Positions 1-5,586 are shown, counted from the stretch's first letter. The stretch: DNA of 7,385 nucleotides from Candidatus Acetothermia bacterium (GCA_003552425.1 PUMC01000087.1:1-7385); one strand, 5' to 3'. Numbers and translations: made by a program. The notes: generated by a model not told the origin, from the sequence alone.

Positions 1-384
1 CTTCACGTGCCCTGGCCATGCGCCGCAGGGCCTCTTTGGCGCAGAGGAAGGGCCCTGTTAGGTGGGCGTTCAACACCTCGTGCCACTCCTCAGTACGCAT
101 CCTGAGGAGAAGCTTGTCCCGTGTCAGCCCCGCTGCGTGCACCAGATGCTGCACGCCACCCGCCCAGTCCACGAGCCCTCCAAAAGCGCTCCCCACCGAC
201 TGCGGATCGGCCACATCACACGGGAAGAACCGGGCCGCCTCGCCCAACGCCGCCTCCGCCTTCCGACCCCGCTCTTCCGAGCGTGCCAAGAGCGCCGCCT
301 TACCCCCGTGATCGATCACCCATCGCGCCACCGCCAACCCGATGCCCGATGTCCCGCCGGTGATCGCAACGACCTGTCGGTCAA
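1..384 (-). CDS. fabG: FabG-like 3-oxoacyl-ACP reductase, N-terminal part, frame discontinuity at the start
   Basis: Short-chain dehydrogenase that would reduce 3-oxoacyl-ACP with NADPH in the cytosolic fatty acid elongation cycle. The minus-strand frame from about 373 to the window edge is open. It shows the Rossmann motif TGGTSGIG just inside the start, a CDVAD segment, and LTRDKLLLRM followed by EEWHEVLNAHLTG, in the FabG order. The catalytic Ser and Tyr-x-x-x-Lys lie beyond the window. The reading frame has no ATG, GTG or TTG between an in-frame TGA (395-397) and the Rossmann motif. The natural start is TTG at 382-384, overlapping the fabD stop and preceded by a purine-rich SD, but it is in another frame. 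One extra G near 373-374 would give MTDRVVAITGG, a normal FabG N-terminus. Two usual Asn positions are changed (VHAAG for VNNAG; AHLTG for VNLTG). Being last in plsX-fabH-fabD, FabG is the expected product; another SDR reductase is possible. Confidence 0.8.
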
Positions 385-1265
385 CCGTTTCCCCTCACCT
401 CCCCCAAAGTCCGGAAGCGTACCGCATTGACCTGCGCTCTGCCAAGGCGGGTGAGTACATTGCCCGGTCCCACCTCAATCGCCTCGCGCACGCCCAGCGA
501 TCCGAGGGCAGCCATCACGCCTGTCCACCGCACCGGCGCGGTCATCTGCCGACACAGAAGCGCCCGGATGCGCGCCGGATCATCCTCGGCACTGCCCGAC
601 ACTCCGGAGATGAACACGGCACGCGGCGGCGAAAACGCGACATCCGCAAGCCGTTCGGCAAGCGCAGCCCCCGCTCGAGCCATCCGCGGTGTGTGGAACG
701 CACCTGCCACGGAGAGCGGTATAGCCCTGCCCCCACGTTCACCAACAACCTCCGTTGCCCGCTGCAAGGCGATTTCGTCGCCAGCCAGGACCGTCTGCCG
801 TGGCGCGTTGTAGTTCGCCACATGGCAGCCCACCTCCGAAGCCACAGCCTCCACCTCTTCGACCGCAAGCCCGAGAACCGCAGTCATCGACCCCGGCTGC
901 GCTTGTGCTGCCTCTTCCATCAGTGCCCCACGTGCGGCCACCAGACGCACCGCGTCCTCCCATGGGAGAACGCCTGCCGCTGCCAGGGCCGCGTATTCTC
1001 CAAGCGAATGCCCGGCAACAGCCTGGCAATCCCAACCAGCTTTGTCAAGTTCGCGATGCGCGAGCCACGCGATCATGAACAGTGCAGGTTGAGCCACCCG
1101 CGTGCGGGCCAGCTCCTCGGGACGATCCGTCACCACCTCCGAGAGCGGCAGTCCTGTCAAGGTCTCACACGTACGAACGATCTGCGCGGCCCACGCTTCC
1201 TCCACGAGCCCTCGGCCCATCCCGGGACGCTGTGACCCCTGACCGGGGAACACATACGCTACCAC
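381..1265 (-). CDS. fabD: Malonyl-CoA:ACP transacylase FabD
   Basis: Transfers malonate from CoA to the phosphopantetheine of ACP, supplying the extender unit for fatty acid synthesis in the cytosol. The 294-residue product begins MVAYVFPGQGSQ with the oxyanion-hole FPGQGSQ motif (6-12). It carries the nucleophile elbow GHSLGE (85-90, Ser87), the malonate-binding Arg in VAARGALMEEAA (Arg112), the catalytic His in GAFHTPRM (His191), and the C-terminal EVGPGNVLTRL. Length is slightly below the usual 305-310 residues, with no domain missing. The start is GTG at 1265, directly before the conserved N-terminus. It overlaps the fabH stop by 7 bp and has no recognisable SD, so translation is probably coupled to fabH. 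The 3' end contains the fabG ribosome binding site and the stop overlaps the putative fabG TTG start. All motif residues are intact, so the assignment is firm. Confidence 0.97.
   Translation of the reverse strand: MVAYVFPGQGSQRPGMGRGLVEEAWAAQIVRTCETLTGLPLSEVVTDRPEELARTRVAQPALFMIAWLAHRELDKAGWDCQAVAGHSLGEYAALAAAGVLPWEDAVRLVAARGALMEEAAQAQPGSMTAVLGLAVEEVEAVASEVGCHVANYNAPRQTVLAGDEIALQRATEVVGERGGRAIPLSVAGAFHTPRMARAGAALAERLADVAFSPPRAVFISGVSGSAEDDPARIRALLCRQMTAPVRWTGVMAALGSLGVREAIEVGPGNVLTRLGRAQVNAVRFRTLGEVRGNG
391..402 (-). promoter_or_regulatory. Ribosome binding site for fabG
   Basis: The minus strand reads GGAGGTGAGGGG inside the 3' end of fabD. The AGGGG part lies 6 bases before the TTG at 384, and the GGAGG core 13 bases before it. 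This is the best SD in the lipid cluster, and it argues that translation of fabG starts at the TTG overlapping the fabD stop, even though the frame as given does not connect. Confidence 0.6.
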
Positions 1266-2239
1266 CGCACGATCACCGTGCCGTAAGAAACGCCGGCACC
1301 GAAAGCCGTCATCGCCACGATCTGCCCGCGCTGAAGCCTCCCGTCCCTGACCAACTCATCGAGCGCGATGGGGATCGAAGCCGTAGAGGTGTTGGCCACC
1401 CGGTCGATGTTGACGACCATCCGCTCTGGGGGAACGTCCAACCGCTTGCCCAAGGCATCGATGATCCGCACGTTCGCCTGATGAGGAATCCACCAGTCCA
1501 CATCATTGGTCGTCAGCCCCGCCTGGGCTAACGCTTCGCGCGTTGAGCGGACCATCATGTGCACGGCCGACCGGAACACGCCTTCGCCCTCCATCTTCAG
1601 GAAGTGCCGTCCCTCGCGCACCGAGTCCTCGTCTGCTGGCTGCCGCACACCACCCACCTCGATCCTGAGCAAGTGTGCCTTGCTGGGATCCCCATGCAGC
1701 GAGACTCCGAGGATACCCGACGCATCGTCCGACCGCTCCAGGAGAACAGCCCCCGCACCGTCGCCAAAGAGCACGCATGTGCTTCGATCTTCCCAGTTGA
1801 CGAACCGCGACAGCGCCTCCGTACCGACGAGCAACGCCCTAGAGGTCACCCCCGAGGACAGCATGGCCCCAGCCATTGCCATACCGAACACGAACCCCGA
1901 ACACCCGGCCATGATGTCGACGAACGGCACATCGTTGGGGAAGCCCAGACCTCGCGCGATAAACGGCGCCGTACCGGGCACCGGCTGCTCCAACACGTTG
2001 GTGGCGACGATCAGAAACCCCACGTCGCCCGGCCCGCGTCCGGCGGCGTCGAGCGCCGTCTGGCCGGCAGCCACACCCATCGCCGACGGGACCACATCCC
2101 GCCGCAGGAGCCGCCGTTCGCGAATCCCGGTTCTTGAAAGGATCCACGCATCGCTTGTCGCCACCCGCTCGGAAAGCTGTGCGTTCGTCACCCGCTCTGG
2201 TGGCAGGTAAGCCCCGGTCCCCGCAACCCTTACACGCAT
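1259..2239 (-). CDS. fabH: 3-oxoacyl-ACP synthase III FabH
   Basis: Condenses an acyl-CoA (usually acetyl-CoA) with malonyl-ACP to start fatty acid synthesis, a cytosolic reaction controlling flux into the pathway. From the ATG at 2239 the product has 326 residues, the normal family length. The thiolase-fold catalytic triad is visible: Cys113 in DIMAGCSGFVFG, His253 in WWIPHQANVRI, and Asn283 in VANTSTASIP. The C-terminal FGAGVSYGTVIVRW is also typical. The N-terminal MRVRVAGTGAYLPPERV starts exactly where FabH proteins begin. An upstream GTG at 2278 would add 13 residues and run into plsX, so I prefer the ATG. No clear SD precedes it, and the gap to the plsX stop is 10 bp, fitting translational coupling. 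The sequence does not show whether the primer is acetyl-CoA or a branched acyl-CoA. Confidence 0.96.
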   Translation of the reverse strand: MRVRVAGTGAYLPPERVTNAQLSERVATSDAWILSRTGIRERRLLRRDVVPSAMGVAAGQTALDAAGRGPGDVGFLIVATNVLEQPVPGTAPFIARGLGFPNDVPFVDIMAGCSGFVFGMAMAGAMLSSGVTSRALLVGTEALSRFVNWEDRSTCVLFGDGAGAVLLERSDDASGILGVSLHGDPSKAHLLRIEVGGVRQPADEDSVREGRHFLKMEGEGVFRSAVHMMVRSTREALAQAGLTTNDVDWWIPHQANVRIIDALGKRLDVPPERMVVNIDRVANTSTASIPIALDELVRDGRLQRGQIVAMTAFGAGVSYGTVIVRW

Positions 2240-2249
2240 CGTCCGGGGG

Positions 2250-3242
2250 CTACGCGGCACCCCCGCCGCCCAGCGCACCTGCGAGCCGACCGACCAGGCC
2301 GACCTCCAGCGCCCAGAACGTACGCATCACCGCCGCCTCCATCGCCTCGGGCGTCGATCGTCCGTGGGCAACCACAACCAGCTTCCGCACCCCGAGAAGG
2401 GGCGCACCGTTGTACCTGTCGTAGCGAAGCTTCTGCGTGAGATTCCGAAGCGTGGACTTGAGGAGCAACGCACCCAGCTTTCCGATTCGCGACCGTGCCA
2501 CTTCCGCGCGGAAAGCCTCCATGACCGCTTCCGCGCCGCCCTCCAACGCCTTGACGGTCATATTCCCCGGGAACCCCCCCGAGACGACCACATCGGCAGG
2601 TCGCGTCGTCAGGAGTTCGTGCGGCTCGGTGTTCCCGATGAATCTCGGGACCGCGGAGAGAAGCCGGTGCGCCGTGCGACACAACCGGTCGCCCTTGACA
2701 GGCTCCCCGCCGATGTTGAGGAGGGCGATCTTCGGCTCACCAATGCCCAGCACATCCTGCGCGTAGATCCTCCCCATGTGCGCGAACTGCACGAGGTGCG
2801 CGGGTTGAGGGTCAGCCGTCGCCCCCGCGTCGATGAGCACAACCTCCCGCCTCCCAATCGTCGGTAGGGCAGCGCACAACCCCGGACGGTGTACACCGGG
2901 TAGACGTCCCAGCTTGAGCAGCGCCGCGCTCACGACCGCACCGGTGTTCCCCGGTGAGAGAAACGCCTCGGCCTTCCCCTCGGCCACCAACGCCATCCCC
3001 CGAACGAGCGAACTATCCTTCTTCCGGACGGCTTGCATCGGCGCATCGCTGGGCTCCACGACCTGTTCGCAATCGAGAAGTTCGGCCGGGGCATCGGGAG
3101 GTAGGTGCGGCTCCACAACCCGTCGTCGGCCAGCGAACACCAACTGCACCGGCAATCTTCCAGCAGCTTGAAGTGCTCCGGTGATGATGTCCCGCGGGGG
3201 CCTGTCAGCCCCCATCACGTCGATAACAATCGTGTTCGCCAT
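2250..3242 (-). CDS. plsX: Phosphate acyltransferase PlsX
   Basis: Converts acyl-ACP and phosphate to acyl-phosphate, the donor used by PlsY to begin phospholipid synthesis; a soluble or peripheral membrane enzyme. The 330-residue product begins MANTIVIDVMGAD with the family signature DVMGAD (8-13). It contains SPGNTGA (96-102), RPGLCAALPT (119-128), IDAGATADP (137-145), LLNIGGEPVKG (174-184), GGFPGNMTVKALEG (222-235) and YNGAPLLGV (277-285). Two normally conserved spots deviate: the usual DGFxGN is GGFPGN, and the usual GNIEG is GNTEP. The ATG at 3242 is the only start matching the family N-terminus; the longer frame to 3305 merely translates the tRNA. Only seven bases separate this ATG from the CCA end of the upstream tRNA-Leu, and there is no SD, so the gene must be read from a tRNA transcript. 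It is followed by fabH, fabD and fabG, a common bacterial order. Confidence 0.95.
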   Translation of the reverse strand: MANTIVIDVMGADRPPRDIITGALQAAGRLPVQLVFAGRRRVVEPHLPPDAPAELLDCEQVVEPSDAPMQAVRKKDSSLVRGMALVAEGKAEAFLSPGNTGAVVSAALLKLGRLPGVHRPGLCAALPTIGRREVVLIDAGATADPQPAHLVQFAHMGRIYAQDVLGIGEPKIALLNIGGEPVKGDRLCRTAHRLLSAVPRFIGNTEPHELLTTRPADVVVSGGFPGNMTVKALEGGAEAVMEAFRAEVARSRIGKLGALLLKSTLRNLTQKLRYDRYNGAPLLGVRKLVVVAHGRSTPEAMEAAVMRTFWALEVGLVGRLAGALGGGGAA

Positions 3243-3249
3243 AAAAAAG
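3243..3249 (-). other. T6 spacer between tRNA 3' end and plsX start
   Basis: The entire space between the tRNA CCA and the plsX ATG is CTTTTTT on the minus strand. It holds no SD. The T run could end a share of transcripts just after the tRNA, or simply be a processing site. If the tRNA is cut at its 3' end here, the plsX message would carry a leader of at most seven bases. Confidence 0.4.
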
Positions 3250-3337
3250 TGGTGCCGAGGGTGGGACTTGAACCCACACGGGCACGTGGCCCACTGCCCC
3301 CTCAAGACAGCGCGTCTGCCATTTCCGCCACCTCGGC
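3250..3337 (-). tRNA. tRNA-Leu (anticodon GAG)
   Basis: Reads CUC and CUU leucine codons. On the minus strand the acceptor arms GCCGAGG (3331-3337) and CCTCGGC (3254-3260) pair perfectly. A D arm (GCGGAAATGGCAGACGC) follows, then an anticodon stem CTGTC/GGCAG around the loop TTGAGGG with anticodon GAG. A long class II variable arm TGGGC-CACGT-GCCC follows, then a T arm GTGGG-TTCAAGT-CCCAC. Discriminator A and CCA are encoded (3250-3253). The long variable arm, A73 and the anticodon all agree on leucine. A strong promoter lies just upstream, and plsX begins seven bases after the CCA, so it appears to be the first element of the lipid operon. Confidence 0.97.
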
Positions 3338-3346
3338 TAGCGACCG

Positions 3347-3375
3347 ATACTAGCGATGCCCCACCACCCCGTCAA
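3347..3375 (-). promoter_or_regulatory. Sigma70-type promoter of tRNA-Leu and the plsX-fab operon
   Basis: On the minus strand a -35 box TTGACG (3370-3375) and a -10 box TAGTAT (3347-3352) are separated by exactly 17 bp. Nine bases, CGGTCGCTA, lie between the -10 box and the mature tRNA 5' end, so transcription would begin within a few bases of the tRNA. The GC-rich stretch after the -10 box is typical of stringently controlled stable-RNA promoters. It is the only good promoter seen upstream of plsX on this strand. Confidence 0.75.
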
Positions 3376-3499
3376 GACGATCGACCCCCAACGAAACCGT
3401 AGGAACGCCAGAAAGCTTACCCAGTCAATATTAACCGCGCATAGGCGCTTCGACCACCGTTGGCCATCGTACCCAGGTGTACGCGCTCCTCCTCCTGTC
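3376..3499. other. Divergent intergenic region
   Basis: Noncoding stretch between the tRNA promoter and the promoter of the coiled-coil gene. It holds an AT-rich patch, TCAATATTAA, at 3424-3433 in otherwise GC-rich DNA. Its minus strand contains TTGACT (3423-3428), but no acceptable -10 box lies 16-18 bp downstream of it. No tRNA, small ORF or clear hairpin was seen. Confidence 0.5.
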
Positions 3500-3505
3500 T
3501 ATACT
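3500..3505 (+). promoter_or_regulatory. Probable -10 box for the coiled-coil gene
   Basis: TATACT sits 25 bp upstream of the ATG at 3531. The matching -35 position (around 3477-3482, GTGTAC) is poor, so the promoter may be weak or need an activator. Transcription would begin near 3512, just upstream of the SD. Confidence 0.45.
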
Positions 3506-3514
3506 GACGCCAAG

Positions 3515-3520
3515 AAGGAG
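3515..3520 (+). promoter_or_regulatory. Ribosome binding site of the coiled-coil gene
   Basis: AAGGAG lies ten bases before the ATG at 3531. It selects this start over the in-frame GTG at 3477, which has no SD and would sit upstream of the -10 box. Confidence 0.7.
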
Positions 3521-3530
3521 CGTGAGACCT

Positions 3531-4580
3531 ATGGACTACACCCCCAAGGCTGTCGCCTCGCTCAAGAAGCAGGAGATCATCGAAGAATACGAACGCCTGC
3601 TCGAGGCATTCCGCGAGCAAGCGGCAGCGCGCGAGGACGCCGAGCGCCGCACTGGAGAACTGGAGCGGCGACGCGATGCGGAGGCGCTCGATGAAGGGCT
3701 GTCGACCACCGTGGAATCCGTACTCGACGGGATCAGCCGTCTGAGGACATTGGTCAACACCACCTTGGCCGACCTGGGCGACACGATGACCGATCAGGCC
3801 GAGAAAGCCGAGAAGCTGAACCGCACCGTGAGGCTACAGGAAGCGCGCCTCAAGGAACTCCGCGACATCGACGTCGCAGCCGACACGATGACCAAGCTGG
3901 CCGGAGCCTATGAGGAGGAGCGTCGAAGGCTCGAACACGCCTACCACCAACGCGCACACGACCTGGAATCCCATGCCGAACAGCGGAGAGCGGAGCTGGA
4001 CCGCGCGATCGAGCGAACACGGGCCGAGGTGGAACGCGAGGCACAGGAGACCCAGAGGGCGCGGGAACAGGAGGCGGAGGAGTACCGCTACAACCGCGAC
4101 CGAACCCGCCGCCAGGAACAGGAGGCGTACGAGGACAAGAAAGCCGCGCTGGACCGGGAACTTGAGGAACGCCGCGCGGCGGCCGAGCAGGACATCGCCC
4201 GTCGTGAGGCCGACGTCCAGGCGCGTGAACACGAGCTCACCGAACTGCGCGCCGCGGTCGACGCGTTCCCCGACCGCCTGGAGGAGGCGGTGGAGCGCGC
4301 ACGCGGGGAAGTGCAGGCAGCGCTCGAACACCAGGCAGAACACGAACGGGCCCTGGCCCAGGTGGAGCGTGACTGGGAGCGCAAGTCGTTTGAGCAGTCG
4401 ATCGCCCATCTGGAGAACGTGAACCGCGGGCTGGAGAAGAAGGTACAGGAACTCAGCCAGGACCTTCGCGAGACGCGCAAACAACTCAATGCGATCGCCG
4501 AACGGGCCGTGGAGGGTGTCTCGCTGGCCAAAGCGCTCGGGGATCACCCGCGTAGCGGTGACCGCCAGCGCGAAACGTAG
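3531..4580 (+). CDS. Uncharacterised long coiled-coil protein
   Basis: Function unknown. The 349-residue product is almost wholly alpha-helical by composition, dominated by Glu, Arg, Ala, Gln and Leu, with no signal peptide, membrane segment, Cys or recognisable enzymatic motif. A short N-terminal part (1-30, with KKQEIIEEYERLLEAF) is followed by a first helix, a less charged patch around 58-90 (TTVESVLDGISRLRTLVNTT), and a long R/E-rich rod from about 95 to 325. Within the rod, EQEAEEY (179-185) and EQEAYED (196-202) are near-repeats, and AFPDRLEEAV (245-254) contains a Pro that should break the helix. The end, QLNAIAERAVEGVSLAKAL (318-336), is less charged and looks like a separate conserved tail. 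From memory, similar bacterial coiled-coil proteins share the AFP..LE break and an IA.KAIEGAS-like tail; I could not verify this. A cytosolic scaffold or chromosome/envelope-associated role is possible but unsupported. It diverges from the tRNA-lipid operon and precedes holA by 103 bp. Confidence 0.85.
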   Translation: MDYTPKAVASLKKQEIIEEYERLLEAFREQAAAREDAERRTGELERRRDAEALDEGLSTTVESVLDGISRLRTLVNTTLADLGDTMTDQAEKAEKLNRTVRLQEARLKELRDIDVAADTMTKLAGAYEEERRRLEHAYHQRAHDLESHAEQRRAELDRAIERTRAEVEREAQETQRAREQEAEEYRYNRDRTRRQEQEAYEDKKAALDRELEERRAAAEQDIARREADVQAREHELTELRAAVDAFPDRLEEAVERARGEVQAALEHQAEHERALAQVERDWERKSFEQSIAHLENVNRGLEKKVQELSQDLRETRKQLNAIAERAVEGVSLAKALGDHPRSGDRQRET

Positions 4581-4593
4581 ACAAGCATCTGGG

Positions 4594-4654
4594 GTACACA
4601 CAGCGCGTCTTCACGGGAAGCCACGCGTGGCGGGATGGGTAGCAGTTGTGTACG
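4594..4654. repeat. Inverted repeat with inner palindrome between the coiled-coil gene and holA
   Basis: GTACACA (4594-4600) and TGTGTAC (4648-4654) are perfect inverted copies 47 bp apart. Between them, nearly centred, is the perfect palindrome CCACGCGTGG (4621-4630). The right arm overlaps the putative holA -35 box. It could be an operator or weak RNA structure; there is no T tract, so it does not look like an intrinsic terminator. Confidence 0.3.
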
Positions 4655-4674
4655 CCTCGCGGTCCCGGTAGGCT
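4646..4674 (+). promoter_or_regulatory. Possible holA promoter with near-leaderless start
   Basis: TTGTGT (4646-4651) and TAGGCT (4669-4674) are 17 bp apart. Only nine bases separate the second box from the holA ATG at 4684, so transcription would start within about three bases of the ATG. Neither box is strong, but no SD is present upstream of holA, which fits a leaderless mRNA. Confidence 0.4.
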
Positions 4675-4683
4675 GTCCCGCAC

Positions 4684-5586
4684 ATGAAAGGCGCCGTTCG
4701 ATTTGCCGCGTACTCTGGGGACCCGTTGCTCATGGAGCGGGCCCTTGCCACACGCCTCCGCAACCTCGCCCCTGTGGAGCGGATCCCGCTTGCCGGGGAC
4801 GCCTACACCCCGCAAGAGCTGGCAACCGAGGTCATGACACCGTCGCTCTTCGGAGAGCGCCGCGCACTCGTCGTGCGGCACGCTGACGACCTCGTGCGTA
4901 GCCAACGCCTAGCACGGGCCCTCGCGGATGGCCTCCCGCCCGACACCGCGTTGTTCCTCCTGGGCAATCACCTCCGCGGCCCTGTGGTGCGGGAGGCTGA
5001 GGAGGCGGAGCACTTTCGCCCACCCAAGGGACGCACCCTCCGAGCGCTGGCCAAGGAACTCCTCGAGGAGGCCGGCCTACCGGCCCACGCCGTGCTCCTC
5101 GACCTCCTTCTTGCGTGCTGCGGGAGCGGCAAGGAACAGGAAACGCTGCGCCTGGCCCGCGAGGTGGAGAAGCTTGCCCTCTGGAAGGGGGAGAAGCTCC
5201 CCAGGGATGCGTTGCCCCAACTGGTGTTCGCCGCCCAAGCTCCACCCTTCCCCCTCTTGGACGCCTTGGGATCGCGCGATGTGCCCACAGCGCTGGCTGA
5301 ACTGCGACGACTCGTCCGGGGACCCGCCGAAGCATTCCCGCTGTTCTTCATGGTGGTGGGGCATGTGCGCAACCTGCTCATCGTCCGCGACGCGCTGGAC
5401 CGCGGAACACAACCCCCCGGTGAACCATGGCTCGTCCGTCGCCGGATTGCACAGGCCAACCGCTTCACCCAACAAGAACTCATCGAGCTCCTGGAGCAAC
5501 TCCAGGAGCTCGATGTCAAGATCAAGTCCGGCGGCATTAGCGCGCCGGATGCGCTTGTCTACTTCACGCTGAGCTTGGCAGCTTAA
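4684..5586 (+). CDS. holA: DNA polymerase III subunit delta (HolA)
   Basis: Clamp-loader subunit that opens the beta sliding clamp and helps load it onto primed DNA during replication. The 300-residue product is somewhat short for the family (about 330-340) but has the expected layout. The N-terminal segment RFAAYSGDPLLMERAL (6-21) replaces the active P-loop of AAA+ relatives. A strand with RALVVRHADDL (60-70) follows, then ALFLLGNHLRG (89-99). The middle domain has LAREVEKLALW (157-167) and PPFPLLDALG (187-196). The C-terminal collar domain has FFMVVGHVRNLLIV (221-234) and ends with LQELDVKIKSG (273-283), matching the LxxxDxxIKSG signature. The ATG at 4684 agrees with the family N-terminus and has no SD. 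The last 23 bp overlap the end of convergent secD, and codons for residues 266-278 form a perfect hairpin. Identification rests on overall pattern and the C-terminal signature rather than catalytic residues. Confidence 0.85.
   Translation: MKGAVRFAAYSGDPLLMERALATRLRNLAPVERIPLAGDAYTPQELATEVMTPSLFGERRALVVRHADDLVRSQRLARALADGLPPDTALFLLGNHLRGPVVREAEEAEHFRPPKGRTLRALAKELLEEAGLPAHAVLLDLLLACCGSGKEQETLRLAREVEKLALWKGEKLPRDALPQLVFAAQAPPFPLLDALGSRDVPTALAELRRLVRGPAEAFPLFFMVVGHVRNLLIVRDALDRGTQPPGEPWLVRRRIAQANRFTQQELIELLEQLQELDVKIKSGGISAPDALVYFTLSLAA
5466..5515 (-). terminator. Perfect 16-bp hairpin with T-rich tail, probable yajC-secD terminator inside holA
   Basis: CATCGAGCTCCTGGAG (5481-5496) and CTCCAGGAGCTCGATG (5500-5515) are perfect inverted copies with a CAA loop (TTG on the minus strand). 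On the minus strand the stem begins 48 bp past the secD stop and is followed by AGTTCTTGTTGGG, moderately T-rich. On the plus strand the following bases, TCAAGATCAAG, are not T-rich. The structure therefore suits termination of secD transcription while also coding for part of the HolA C-terminal domain. Confidence 0.6.

Noticed and set aside
342..1235. 297-codon plus-strand open frame opposite fabD
   Set aside because: Antisense to a gene with all FabD motifs; its Arg/Pro/His-rich composition is typical of a shadow frame in GC-rich DNA.
1506..2210. 234-codon plus-strand open frame opposite fabH
   Set aside because: Antisense shadow with no motif or SD, lying over an intact FabH.
3243..3305. 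N-terminal extension of PlsX by 21 residues
   Set aside because: It only translates the tRNA 3' half; the family N-terminus begins at the ATG at 3242.
3105..3402. Plus-strand frames reading GLEPTRARGPLPPQDSA and WDLNPHGHVAHCPLKTA across the tRNA
   Set aside because: They are translations of the antisense strand of tRNA-Leu, a well-known source of false proteins.
3395..3428. A second minus-strand promoter starting with TTGACT at 3423-3428
   Set aside because: At 17 bp spacing the -10 position reads TTCCTA, which is not a credible box.
4050..4140. Tandem repeat in the coiled-coil gene (two copies of GAACAGGAGGCG)
   Set aside because: The copies are short and spaced irregularly; they reflect recurring Glu-Gln-Glu-Ala in a charged coil rather than a true DNA repeat.
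3834..4601. 255-codon minus-strand frame rich in Leu, Val and Phe, resembling a membrane protein
   Set aside because: The hydrophobic look comes from reading Glu/Arg/Lys codons of the coiled-coil gene backwards; no SD or promoter supports it.
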